Of a stretch of 64,000 nt of DNA, positions 32,996-40,630 are shown piece after piece (the stretch's first letter is position 1; each line of letters begins with the position of its first letter). Both the position numbers and the translations under genes were made by a program. The DNA comes from DASUFP01 sp036274495. Lineage in GTDB: Bacteria; Bacteroidota; Bacteroidia; AKYH767-A; OLB10. The notes beneath the pieces are model-generated. The model was not told the DNA's origin. It was given only the letters and a program-made list of their open reading frames with translations, and did not search any database. The stretch lies in NCBI GenBank assembly GCA_036274495.1, contig DASUFP010000039.1, positions 26,251 to 90,250 of the forward strand. Reading direction: 5' to 3'.

Positions 32996-33841
32996 ATGTA
33001 CGACTTTGACCGTTATTACAACCATTGCCCAAAAACTTACCTCCTGAAGGCTATCGGAGGAAAATTTCGTTCCCGTTCAAAAATTGTTGGTGAACTCATT
33101 AGACTCATTCGTGCCAACCAACGCTATGAATTCAGGGAGCCATTTGCATTCGGAGGAGCCATCACATTTGAAATGATGCGACAAACCAACATTCATAAAT
33201 ATTGGATGAATGACAGGGACCCAGCTGTGACCTGCTTTTGGATAGCCGTGAGGGATTCTGCCGACTTGTTGATTGAACACCTGGTTCAATCAACCCCGAA
33301 TGACAAGCAGTATGATGAATACCGGCATCAATTGCTGGCATTGAGGAGTGTTCCCAGAAGCAAGTACGAGATTGTATATGTCGCTCTAATGAAATTAGTG
33401 ATTCAAAGGCTCTCTTACTCTGGTTTGGGTACCATGGCATCACAGCCTTGTAAAAATAAAAGCGTGCGCTGGAACCGTGAGAATCTCACCAGTGAGTTAG
33501 AGATATTGTCAGCATTAATGAATGACAATACAGTCCGAATTACCAATCATGATTTTGAGCCCATGCTTACCGACACTTCACGGCAGGCGTTAATTTATTT
33601 AGACCCTCCATATTTTCATAAGGGTAAGGGTCTATATCAGTATAACATGGATGTGGACGACCATGTTCGGCTGGCTTGCATTTTAAAAAATACGCCTCAC
33701 CCATTTGTGCTCAGTTATGACGATTGCGAGGAGGTCCGTGACCTCTATGGTGGTTGGACTAAGTTTAATTTGCTTCCATTTGAGTATACCAGCAAGAATC
33801 AGCGCAACACTCAAAATGAATTACTCATCATTCGTAAATAA
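32996..33841 (+). CDS. Dam-type (D12 class) DNA adenine methyltransferase
   Basis: A 281-residue D12-class N6-adenine methyltransferase. Motif X/I region reads YLLKAIGGKFRSRSKI with PFAFGGAITFE, and the catalytic motif IV is IYLDPPYFHKG (DPPY intact). The C-terminal part keeps FVLSYDDCEEVRDLYGGW, typical of Dam relatives. No cognate restriction gene is next to it, so it is an orphan methylase, as often found on mobile elements, where it may protect element DNA or control excision and replication. It follows the integrase by 21 bases and is probably in the same transcript. Target sequence not predictable by eye (GATC is the usual one for this class). Confidence 0.9.
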   Translation: MYDFDRYYNHCPKTYLLKAIGGKFRSRSKIVGELIRLIRANQRYEFREPFAFGGAITFEMMRQTNIHKYWMNDRDPAVTCFWIAVRDSADLLIEHLVQSTPNDKQYDEYRHQLLALRSVPRSKYEIVYVALMKLVIQRLSYSGLGTMASQPCKNKSVRWNRENLTSELEILSALMNDNTVRITNHDFEPMLTDTSRQALIYLDPPYFHKGKGLYQYNMDVDDHVRLACILKNTPHPFVLSYDDCEEVRDLYGGWTKFNLLPFEYTSKNQRNTQNELLIIRK

Positions 33842-33849
33842 TTAATCAC

Positions 33850-34245
33850 ATGCACATACAAATCAATCAAAAATATTATTATGAAGACGAACTGACCTTC
33901 ATTGCCGTTTATCAAAACATGGAAGACCAACATTGTTATTATCACTACCGTGAAACTTTATTGTTGGCCGGGGATGGAACATACATTTTAAAATGTCAAG
34001 GGAATCCTGGTTCTCGATATCACAGAACTAAACATGGAGTTCCTGTCAGGTCGCTTTATTTCAAGCATGAACCTCATCCTGGAATTTGGCTGTTGCAACA
34101 CGGGCATCAGCGTTTGGCCGGCTTAATGTTTACTGAGTTGCGGCCTTCAATTGAAGCTGAACTTCTTTCAAAATATATCTATACTGAACCAAAAAACTGC
34201 GATTCACTATACGACTCACTGATAACTCCCAATACAGATATTTAA
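33850..34245 (+). CDS. Hypothetical protein, 131 aa
   Basis: Unrecognised. Starts MHIQINQKYYYEDE. Tyr and His are abundant in the first half (QHCYYHYRETLLLAGDG), and the sequence looks beta-rich. No membrane segment or signal peptide. It follows the Dam-type methylase by 8 bases and is followed after 4 bases by the next small gene, so the three are likely cotranscribed. The gene contains one TCAATTGA palindrome (34147). Probably an element-specific accessory gene; no function can be assigned. Confidence 0.55.
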   Translation: MHIQINQKYYYEDELTFIAVYQNMEDQHCYYHYRETLLLAGDGTYILKCQGNPGSRYHRTKHGVPVRSLYFKHEPHPGIWLLQHGHQRLAGLMFTELRPSIEAELLSKYIYTEPKNCDSLYDSLITPNTDI

Positions 34246-34249
34246 AAAA

Positions 34250-34576
34250 ATGAATTCACAACAAGCATTAGAAGCAATTTGCAATGAAGCGAACCGACAG
34301 GTTGATTCAAATAACTGGTTTTCGGTTGAAAGGGAAATTGATGGATATAAAATGATGCCCGGTTTTGAAAATCATGAATGTGACGAACCAGATTACAGGG
34401 AACGAATTGAAGATTTTAACTATACAGGGAAAATCTTCATAGCAGCACCTTTTATTAATAAATTAATTGAAGTCCCGGAGGAATTGTATGATTCGGCTGA
34501 CGACATTGTTGCTTTTTCTTACTGGATGCAATATGTTGGAAATGCTATTGTGGAAAGCTACCGTGACATCCGATAA
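34250..34576 (+). CDS. Hypothetical protein, 108 aa
   Basis: Unrecognised. A small acidic protein starting MNSQQALEAICNEANRQ, with a helical N-terminus and several Tyr/Asp/Glu-rich stretches (ECDEPDYRERIEDF). No membrane segment, signal or metal motif. It is the last gene of the island before the tRNA-Cys terminator and follows the previous small gene by four bases. Its position beside the attachment region would suit an excision or control factor, but nothing in its sequence shows DNA binding. Acidic small proteins on mobile elements can also be anti-restriction DNA mimics; this is only a thought. Confidence 0.5.
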   Translation: MNSQQALEAICNEANRQVDSNNWFSVEREIDGYKMMPGFENHECDEPDYRERIEDFNYTGKIFIAAPFINKLIEVPEELYDSADDIVAFSYWMQYVGNAIVESYRDIR

Positions 34577-34691
34577 TATGGAGAAGAGGCTGAAATTTCC
34601 ATGGAAAACCTGCAGGTGAAACATTTTATACCTCTGGTGAAACAAAAGGTGAAACAAATGGGGTTATTTTATAGATATTTTCAGAATTACC

Positions 34692-34732
34692 CGAAAAAAA
34701 GAAACCCTGGTTATCAATGAGATACCAGGGTT
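34692..34732 (-). terminator. Rho-independent terminator of tRNA-Cys
   Basis: On the minus strand, AACCCTGGT and ACCAGGGTT form a perfect 9-bp stem with a 12-base loop, followed at once by TTCTTTTTTTCGG. It lies 24 bases past the tRNA 3' end and marks the chromosome/island edge. Confidence 0.85.
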
Positions 34733-34756
34733 CTTATTTGGAGGTTACCCTCCCGG

Positions 34757-34827
34757 AGGTCGCGAGCAGATTCGAACTGCTGTACAAGGTTTTGCAGACC
34801 TCTACCTAGCCTCTCGGTCACGCGACC
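34757..34827 (-). tRNA. tRNA-Cys (GCA)
   Basis: Read on the minus strand: acceptor GGTCGCG pairs with CGCGACC; D-arm region GACCGAGAGGCTAGGT; anticodon stem-loop GAGGT-CTGCAAA-ACCTT with anticodon GCA; T-arm CAGCAG-TTCGAAT-CTGCT. The discriminator base is U, as expected for tRNA-Cys. CCA is not encoded. The 3' end faces the island, and a terminator follows 24 bases downstream. Its 3' half is a typical target of tyrosine integrases. Confidence 0.96.
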
Positions 34828-34927
34828 ATTTTTGTGATTCAATCAACAAACTGGTTGGTAACTGAATGCGGTGACAAAAGTAATGTTTTTCTCTCTTTCT
34901 ACCTTGGCCCGAGGTAAAGGTTACTGA

Positions 34928-35299
34928 TTATTCCAATTTACCGGAAAACAATGTAACAGTAGCTTTCCCCAGATATCCGTTGTTGATGGGCGGACGGTGT
35001 TTTGAAACACTTAACCGGATGGTGGTCGCCCCGGGAAATGCCTCTTTTAATGCCTGCAATATTCTGGCAGCCACATTTTCAATGAGTTTGGAGCGAATGG
35101 CCATCTGTTCTCTGACAATGCGGTGCACCGTTACATAATCGATAGTCCCCGACAATTCATCCTTTTCGCATGCAACAGCAGTATCAGCAGTAAATTCAAC
35201 ATCAATTGTGAAATCAGTGCCTATACGCGATTCCTCATTCAGACAGCCATGAAAAGCCCTGCACCTGATGTCGCTTATGGTAATGGTAGTGAGGCTCAT
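34928..35299 (-). CDS. folB: Dihydroneopterin aldolase FolB
   Basis: A 123-residue protein of the FolB family: short N-terminal strand with RCRAFHGCLNEES, then IDYVTVHRIVREQM, LIENVAARIL (active-site Glu), and the C-terminal VSKHRPPINNG. The enzyme cleaves 7,8-dihydroneopterin to 6-hydroxymethyl-dihydropterin and glycolaldehyde in folate synthesis, working as an octamer. The length is normal. It lies 16 bases after gltX on the same strand, so the two share a transcript, with FolB last. The gene marks the start of ordinary chromosome on the right of the tRNA. Confidence 0.9.
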   Translation of the reverse strand: MSLTTITISDIRCRAFHGCLNEESRIGTDFTIDVEFTADTAVACEKDELSGTIDYVTVHRIVREQMAIRSKLIENVAARILQALKEAFPGATTIRLSVSKHRPPINNGYLGKATVTLFSGKLE

Positions 35300-35315
35300 A
35301 AGAGATTCCCGTTCG

Positions 35316-36854
35316 TTATTTTATTTCCGGAAGAGCCTTCAGCGCCTTTTCAATTCGGGTCACAACATCCTCTTTACCAAGCAATTCCATCATTTCAACC
35401 AGGGAGGCTCCCGAGGAAACACCTGTAATCAATACCCTGAGCAGCTGTTTGTCAACTTTATCGCCACCTGTTTCAACTACAGCAATCATCTGATTGATTC
35501 CGCTCATATCCCAGCTGTCGGCCTGATTAAAAACAGCATGCAGCTTATTCATGGCGGCAGATGATGTCAGGTTCCATTTTTTCTCTATCACTTTTGAATC
35601 GTAAGTGCCCGGTATTTCAAAGAAGTAGGAACCTAACTCCCAAAATTCATTTACAAAGTGGGCCTTTTCACGAATCAATTCGCAAAACCGCTCTACAAAT
35701 TGTTGGCTGCGGTTTATATTCTTTGACTTCAGCACTTTATCGAATTCGAGTGCAAGCTCATGTAACGAGTGTTTTCTGAGGTATTGCTGGTTGAACCACC
35801 TTGTTTTCTCAGGATCAAATTTGGCTCCCGACTTACTGACCCTTTCAAATGAAAAGGCCTGAATGAGTTCGTCCATCGAAAACAACTCCTGGTTGGTACC
35901 GGGATTCCAGCCCAAAAGGGCTAACATATTTACAAATGCTTCAGGGTAATAACCCTTCTCCCGGTAACCCGATGATTGTTCGCCGGTATTGGGATCGGTC
36001 CAGTTTAACGGGAATACCGGAAACCCAAGCCGGTCGCCATCCCGTTTGCTGAGCTTTCCATTTCCGTCGGGCCGGAGCAATAAAGGCAGGTGGGCATATC
36101 GGGGCATTTGTTCTTCCCAGCCTAAATACCTGTAAATCAATATGTGAGCAGGGGCAGACGGGAGCCATTCCTCGCCTCTGACGGCGTGACTGATCTCCAT
36201 CAGAACATCATCTATAATATGTGCCAGATGGTAGGTAGGCATTCCATCGGATTTCAGCAGTACCTTATCATCCACCTGAGCCGAATTAACACTTACCCAT
36301 CCTCGTATAATATCCTCAAAACGAATCTCTTCGTTCCTGGGAACATTTAACCTTATCACATAAGGATCTCCTGACGCAATTCTTTTAGCTACTTCATCTT
36401 CACTGAGTGTCAGTGAATTTTTCATCGACTGCCTCACAATGGCATTGTATTGAGGTGCCACAACCTTGGCTGCAGTAAGCCTTTGACGCATAGCCTCGAG
36501 TTCCTCCGGAGTATCAAAAGCATAGTAAGCATGGCCGTCATGAACAAGCTGCATCGCATATTTAAGGTAAATCCCTTCGGCTTTACGTTCCGATTGCCTG
36601 TAAGGAGCGTGGGGGCCACCTGCCGAAACGCCTTCATCAATATGAATCCCGCACCAGTTCAGTGCTTCAATAATATATTCCTCAGCACCCGGCACATACC
36701 GTGTCTGGTCTGTATCCTCAATGCGCAGCAGGAAATCGCCACCATGTTTTTTGGCAAACAGGTAATTAAATAAAGCTGTACGGACGCCACCCATGTGCAA
36801 TGGCCCAGTAGGACTGGGAGCGAATCGGGTACGTACGCGTCGACCGGTATTCAT
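35316..36854 (-). CDS. gltX: Glutamyl-tRNA synthetase GltX
   Basis: A 512-residue class I glutamyl-tRNA synthetase. The HIGH-type motif is in RFAPSPTGPLHMGGVRTAL and the KMSKS-type motif is KLSKRDGD; the C-terminal anticodon-binding helical domain follows. It joins glutamate to tRNA-Glu. A TACCTTTG -7 box lies 21 bases before its ATG. The normal length and both motifs make this secure. A second, shorter relative (GluQ-RS) is encoded 8 kb away at 44475-45392, so the two should not be confused. Confidence 0.96.
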   Translation of the reverse strand: MNTGRRVRTRFAPSPTGPLHMGGVRTALFNYLFAKKHGGDFLLRIEDTDQTRYVPGAEEYIIEALNWCGIHIDEGVSAGGPHAPYRQSERKAEGIYLKYAMQLVHDGHAYYAFDTPEELEAMRQRLTAAKVVAPQYNAIVRQSMKNSLTLSEDEVAKRIASGDPYVIRLNVPRNEEIRFEDIIRGWVSVNSAQVDDKVLLKSDGMPTYHLAHIIDDVLMEISHAVRGEEWLPSAPAHILIYRYLGWEEQMPRYAHLPLLLRPDGNGKLSKRDGDRLGFPVFPLNWTDPNTGEQSSGYREKGYYPEAFVNMLALLGWNPGTNQELFSMDELIQAFSFERVSKSGAKFDPEKTRWFNQQYLRKHSLHELALEFDKVLKSKNINRSQQFVERFCELIREKAHFVNEFWELGSYFFEIPGTYDSKVIEKKWNLTSSAAMNKLHAVFNQADSWDMSGINQMIAVVETGGDKVDKQLLRVLITGVSSGASLVEMMELLGKEDVVTRIEKALKALPEIK

Positions 36855-36874
36855 TGTTATTTAATAAAGGATGG

Positions 36875-36882
36875 CAAAGGTA
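36875..36882 (-). promoter_or_regulatory. -7 promoter box for gltX-folB
   Basis: TACCTTTG on the minus strand matches TAnnTTTG and lies 20 bases before the gltX ATG, giving a short leader. No clear -33 element is visible. Confidence 0.45.
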
Positions 36883-36966
36883 ACATTTTTACCCACCTCA
36901 TGTAAGCCTACACAAGGCATCTGTACCTGTTTACCAAATAGATTGAAAACAGATAATCGGTAGGAC

Positions 36967-36974
36967 TATTTTTG
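36967..36974 (+). promoter_or_regulatory. -7 promoter box, nearly leaderless
   Basis: TATTTTTG matches TAnnTTTG; an ATTG at 36942-36945 lies 21 bases upstream as a weak -33. Only five bases separate the box from the ATG at 36980, so the transcript would start at or next to the start codon. Confidence 0.5.
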
Positions 36975-36979
36975 CGCTC

Positions 36980-37387
36980 ATGGTTACCCTCGAAACTGTT
37001 TTGTTCACCAGTGATGTGGTGGATATCTTTCACGACACCGACAATCATTACGTTCACATGCAGTGGAAACGCTTTGCCGATTCAAAACAGTTCAGGGATG
37101 CTCTTGAGCTTGGATTTGATCAGGTTGTTGAATACAACATTACCGGTTGGCTGGGCAATCTGAAACACATGGAATCGATATTGCCGGCTGATGAAGAATG
37201 GGCCGCTAATGTATGGCTTCCTAAACTTGCCAAAACAGGAGTTACCAAAATGGCTATAGTGACTTCACTCGATTTTTTTAACAATGTTGCCGTCAAGCGG
37301 ATTATGCAAACCGCCGATCCTGTTATCCATTTTGAAACGCGTTATTTTGTCGATTTGCAGGACGCGCGTGACTGGCTCTCAAAATAG
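36980..37387 (+). CDS. Hypothetical protein, 135 aa (STAS/SpoIIAA-like fold suspected)
   Basis: A 135-residue protein without a family I can name. The order of strand- and helix-like segments (TVLFTSDVVDIF, YVHMQWKRFADSKQFRDALELG, LGNLKHMESI, MAIVTSLDFF) resembles the SpoIIAA/STAS-like proteins seen often in Bacteroidota, where a conserved Trp in a central strand (MQWKRF) is typical. No membrane or signal segment. It is a single-gene transcript: promoter box immediately upstream and a strong terminator 27 bases downstream. The start is set by the promoter box; the reading frame has no earlier reasonable ATG. Confidence 0.6.
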   Translation: MVTLETVLFTSDVVDIFHDTDNHYVHMQWKRFADSKQFRDALELGFDQVVEYNITGWLGNLKHMESILPADEEWAANVWLPKLAKTGVTKMAIVTSLDFFNNVAVKRIMQTADPVIHFETRYFVDLQDARDWLSK

Positions 37388-37413
37388 TTTTTTCGGTTCC
37401 CCCCTTCATACTA

Positions 37414-37454
37414 AAGCCGGCAAAATTGCCGGCTTCTTAATTATTATTTTTTTT
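37414..37454 (+). terminator. Rho-independent terminator
   Basis: AAGCCGGC and GCCGGCTT form a perfect 8-bp G+C-rich stem around AAAATT, followed by a T-rich tail ending in eight T. It ends the transcript of the 135-aa gene. Confidence 0.9.
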
Positions 37455-37483
37455 GTCGTCGGTTAGACTCACAAAACCGATTA

Positions 37484-37867
37484 TCAGGTAACAGGAAGTC
37501 CATCCAAAATTTTACCTATTTCATCAAACGCGGCTTTATCTTTTATGATATAATTTTCGGCGCCATGTGATATTGTTTGCAAAGCCACGCCGTAACTTTT
37601 TTGTCCCGACAGAAATACACAATGTGATTTTGGTGAAATTTTTTTCAATTTCATCATCGTTTCTATTCCCGAGAGTCCTTTCAAATTCACAGAGTCGAGG
37701 TGGTAATCAATTATAACCAGTTCCGGATCGAGATAAGCATTGGTGAGGGCATCTTCTCCCGTCATAAAATGTTTTACCTCCCACATTGGTCTCGACTTCA
37801 AATAATCCTGAAGCATTTCGGCAAACATCGGGTCATCTTCAATGATAAAAAGCTTTCTTTTGCTCAT
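37484..37867 (-). CDS. Stand-alone CheY-like response regulator
   Basis: A 127-residue single receiver domain. The acidic pair is in FIIEDDPMF, the phosphoacceptor Asp in ELVIIDYHLD, the switch Ser in VFLSGQKS and the conserved Lys in YIIKDKAAF. There is no output domain. No histidine kinase gene is close by, so it is an orphan, and would act by protein-protein contact, as CheY does, or inside a phosphorelay. Divergent from the secreted cyclophilin gene at 38011. Identification of the domain is secure, the pathway is unknown. Confidence 0.9.
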   Translation of the reverse strand: MSKRKLFIIEDDPMFAEMLQDYLKSRPMWEVKHFMTGEDALTNAYLDPELVIIDYHLDSVNLKGLSGIETMMKLKKISPKSHCVFLSGQKSYGVALQTISHGAENYIIKDKAAFDEIGKILDGLPVT

Positions 37868-38010
37868 GTTCGGTAATTACTGATTAGCTCTGCTAAAATA
37901 CAAAAAATAGATCGTGTTTTACCTCCTGCGATTCATGAATTATTCCGCCACACCGTCAACCTGAACGATCTTATGATTTTCATATCTTTATCGATTAAGA
38001 AAATACGATT

Positions 38011-39435
38011 ATGAAAAAATTATTCCCGCTTATCCTGTTAATCAGTCTGTTTGCTTTACGGACCCAGGCACAGGGTATTGATAAGCCTCAGTTTCAGATT
38101 GAGACACATAGGGCAGGAAACTACCTGGGGACTTTCAACATTGAGCTATTCCCGCTAATTGCTCCATTGGCCACGCACAATTTTGATAGTCTTGTTACAG
38201 AGCAGTTTTACGACAGCACGGCCTTTCACAGGGTAGTTCCGGGATTTGTGATTCAGGGCGGCGACCCCAATTCCATAAGCGGACCTATATCGACCTGGGG
38301 GCAGGGGCAGCCGTGGCAGCCGACTGTCCCGGCCGAGTTTAGTGCGGTGCGGCATGTCAGGGGTATCTTAGGCGCAGCTCGCGACAGCGATCCGAACAGT
38401 GCCAATTCCCAGTTTTATATCTGTGTTGCCAACGCCACTTTTCTTGACGGCAACTATACTGTTTACGGAAAAGTTATCAGCGGCATGGAGGTAGTTGACA
38501 CCATTGTCGCCTCTCCGCGTGATGCGAATGATGTACCCTTGCAGAAAATTGATATGTTTGTTACGTATACCGGCGTCAACGACAGTGTGCCGGATCCTCC
38601 TGCACTCACCTCTCCGGCTGACGGATCATCAGGCATTTTAAATACCCAGTTTTTTACCTGGACAGCTGTTCCGGGTGCTGTGTTGTACACCATGGAATTC
38701 AGCACCGACCCGACCTTTTCTGTAATTGATATTACTGCAAACAGCGGCACTAATTCATTAATTGTTACTTCTCTTGGCGGCTCGACACTTTATTACTGGA
38801 GAGTAAAAGCAAATAACGGCGGACATGAGAGTGTGCCATCACCTGTTTTCAGTTTTACCTCTGCTACTGCGGCAGCCACATTAATTTATCCGGCTGATAC
38901 AAGTACCGGCATTCCTGTGAACCCGGTATTTCAATGGTCAGCTGTTCCAAATGCTACCAGCTACACGCTGCAGGTTAGCACCTCGTCGACCTTTACTACC
39001 GCTTCAATGATATATAACACAGCCGGCATTACAGATACTTCGATGCAGGTAAACGGACTCAATTCAAATTCGCTCTACTACTGGCGCATACGATCGGCCG
39101 ATGGCTCTCAACAAGGCTTTTATTCAACCAAATTTACTTTTACTACCGGAACAAGCAGTGGTGTTAATGAATTATCGAACGACTTTAATTTACTTCGCCT
39201 GTATCCCAATCCTGCATCCGCAACATTAAATCTGGAAATAAGCGCAAGTCAGACCGAACCTATGCAACTTCTCATTTCCGATGTTACCGGAAAAATTGTT
39301 GCTTCGTCGGAGTGGGAAATGCCTCATGCGATCAGCAACAAAAACATTGACATTTCAAATCTTGAAGCAGGAATGTATTTTTTAATCCTGCAAAACCGTT
39401 CCGGTTCGCTGCAGCGAAGGTTTACCGTTGAATAA
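38011..39435 (+). CDS. Secreted cyclophilin-type peptidyl-prolyl isomerase with fibronectin-like repeats and T9SS sorting domain
   Basis: A 474-residue protein. Residues 1-20 are a signal peptide (MKKLFPLILLISLFALRTQA). About 30-185 is a cyclophilin domain (YDSTAFHRVVPGFVIQGGD, ANSQFYICV), which catalyses proline isomerisation. Then come two similar fibronectin-type-III-like repeats (about 195-290 and 290-385; LYYWRVKAN and LYYWRIRSA mark equal positions). The C-terminal 75 residues form a type A type IX sorting domain (LYPNPASATLNL... GMYFLIL). It is exported through the outer membrane by T9SS and probably cell-surface bound or released. Some related proteins lack the repeats. Start is the only ATG before the signal peptide. 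Confidence 0.9.
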   Translation: MKKLFPLILLISLFALRTQAQGIDKPQFQIETHRAGNYLGTFNIELFPLIAPLATHNFDSLVTEQFYDSTAFHRVVPGFVIQGGDPNSISGPISTWGQGQPWQPTVPAEFSAVRHVRGILGAARDSDPNSANSQFYICVANATFLDGNYTVYGKVISGMEVVDTIVASPRDANDVPLQKIDMFVTYTGVNDSVPDPPALTSPADGSSGILNTQFFTWTAVPGAVLYTMEFSTDPTFSVIDITANSGTNSLIVTSLGGSTLYYWRVKANNGGHESVPSPVFSFTSATAAATLIYPADTSTGIPVNPVFQWSAVPNATSYTLQVSTSSTFTTASMIYNTAGITDTSMQVNGLNSNSLYYWRIRSADGSQQGFYSTKFTFTTGTSSGVNELSNDFNLLRLYPNPASATLNLEISASQTEPMQLLISDVTGKIVASSEWEMPHAISNKNIDISNLEAGMYFLILQNRSGSLQRRFTVE

Positions 39436-39548
39436 TTTTCTGCCATGTTGATTGCAATTGGTCTTAGGGCTGATTAATTTTTGATTGTGCTGGATATTTG
39501 AATGAATTAGTATATTGATCATTCACATTTGATATTCATACAATCATT

Positions 39549-40598
39549 TTGGAAGACTATATTAAGGGACGGGGTTCTCAAATAAACACTCGAAACCGGT
39601 TTTCGAAACACGAGCAGGTACTTGAGCATTTCGAAGGCATAGATGAACTGCCCGATCCTGACAGCGGAACAGAAGTATTTGTTGATCACCCAAAACAAAT
39701 TGTCAATAAAATCGACAGTCCTGATTTGCCATTTTTATATTCACTCAATCCGTATCAGGGGTGTGAGCACGGATGCTCCTACTGTTATGCACGTAATGCA
39801 CATCAATACTGGGGGTTTAGTGCCGGTCTCGATTTTGAGCGAAAAATAATTGTGAAGCCCGATGCCGCCAGGTTGTTAAAAAAATTTTTCGGCAACAAAA
39901 ATTATACTCCTGCTTCCATCAGCATGTCAGGTAATACCGACTGCTATCAACCTTTGGAACGCAAGTACCGGATTACAAGAAGTTTGCTTGAAGTTTTTCT
40001 TCAATACCGGCATCCCGTTGGCATAATTACCAAAAATGCGTTGATATTACGCGATCTGGATTTACTTAAAGAACTTGCTTCGATGCAGCTTGTGCAAGTG
40101 TACATCTCTCTTACAACACTGAATGAGGAATTACGGCGCATAATGGAACCGAGAACTGCCTCATCAGCACAACGACTGAAAGTTATTGAAACCTTTTCGG
40201 CGAATGGTATTCCGGTTGGTGTTATGACAGCTCCCATTATTCCCGGGCTCAACAGCGATGAAATCCCGCAATTACTGAAAGCTGCCGCCGACCACGGTGC
40301 CCTGGCGGCAGGCTATACCATGGTGCGGCTGAATGGCTCTGTAAAAGAAATTTTTGGTGATTGGCTGATAAAAAATCGTCCTGATGCGGCGCAAAAAGTC
40401 TGGAATCACATAAAGAACGCACACGGGGGCTCCGTTAGCGACAGTCGTTCCGGAACACGGATGCGCGGAGAAGGAAATATGGCTGAATCGGTAAGTCAGG
40501 TTTTTAAATTGTTCTCAAAAAAATATTTTGAAGGCCGCCATATGCCTGAATACAACATGACACATTTCCTGAGGCCGGGACAAATGAGTCTGTTCTGA
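39549..40598 (+). CDS. PA0069-family radical SAM protein (SplB-like)
   Basis: A 349-residue radical SAM protein. The cluster motif is C-x3-C-x2-C in YQGCEHGCSYCYAR. The N-terminus DYIKGRGSQINTRNRF is the hallmark of the PA0069 subgroup and needs the TTG start at 39549 (no ATG fits upstream). The rest keeps the GNTDCYQP and IITKNALILRD segments of SplB-like enzymes. Real substrates of PA0069 proteins are not known to me; SplB itself repairs spore photoproduct, but the organism is not a spore former. It is convergent with the next gene, and forms a single-gene unit. Confidence 0.88.
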   Translation: MEDYIKGRGSQINTRNRFSKHEQVLEHFEGIDELPDPDSGTEVFVDHPKQIVNKIDSPDLPFLYSLNPYQGCEHGCSYCYARNAHQYWGFSAGLDFERKIIVKPDAARLLKKFFGNKNYTPASISMSGNTDCYQPLERKYRITRSLLEVFLQYRHPVGIITKNALILRDLDLLKELASMQLVQVYISLTTLNEELRRIMEPRTASSAQRLKVIETFSANGIPVGVMTAPIIPGLNSDEIPQLLKAAADHGALAAGYTMVRLNGSVKEIFGDWLIKNRPDAAQKVWNHIKNAHGGSVSDSRSGTRMRGEGNMAESVSQVFKLFSKKYFEGRHMPEYNMTHFLRPGQMSLF

Positions 40599-40630
40599 AG
40601 CAGCTTGACATACCGGCAAGTTGCTTCACT

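Larger units (their letters stand above)
1..34740. mobile_element. Integrated genomic/defence island next to tRNA-Cys (left end outside window)
   Basis: The region from the window start to the tRNA-Cys terminator is more A+T-rich than the chromosome to its right. It contains almost only accessory genes: a retron, a type I restriction cluster, viperin, nucleases, two tyrosine recombinases, a Dam-type methylase and many unknown genes. A full-length integrase lies about 1.8 kb from the 3' end of the tRNA gene, the classic layout of an element inserted downstream of a tRNA. I did not find a second copy of the tRNA 3' end inside the window, so the left attachment site must lie before position 1 or has decayed. 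It may be several elements stacked together, because a second, smaller recombinase is present at 8.9-9.4 kb. Confidence 0.6.

Noticed and set aside
1..34740. CRISPR array or Cas genes to explain the CARF regulator
   Set aside because: No regularly spaced repeats of 24-40 bases and no Cas-like motifs (HD-Cas10, Cas1, Csm) were found on either strand of the island.
34690..34830. Direct repeat of the tRNA-Cys 3' end inside the island as a second attachment site
   Set aside because: I looked for the 3' half of the tRNA elsewhere in 1-34.7 kb and found no copy of useful length; the second site must be outside the window if it exists.
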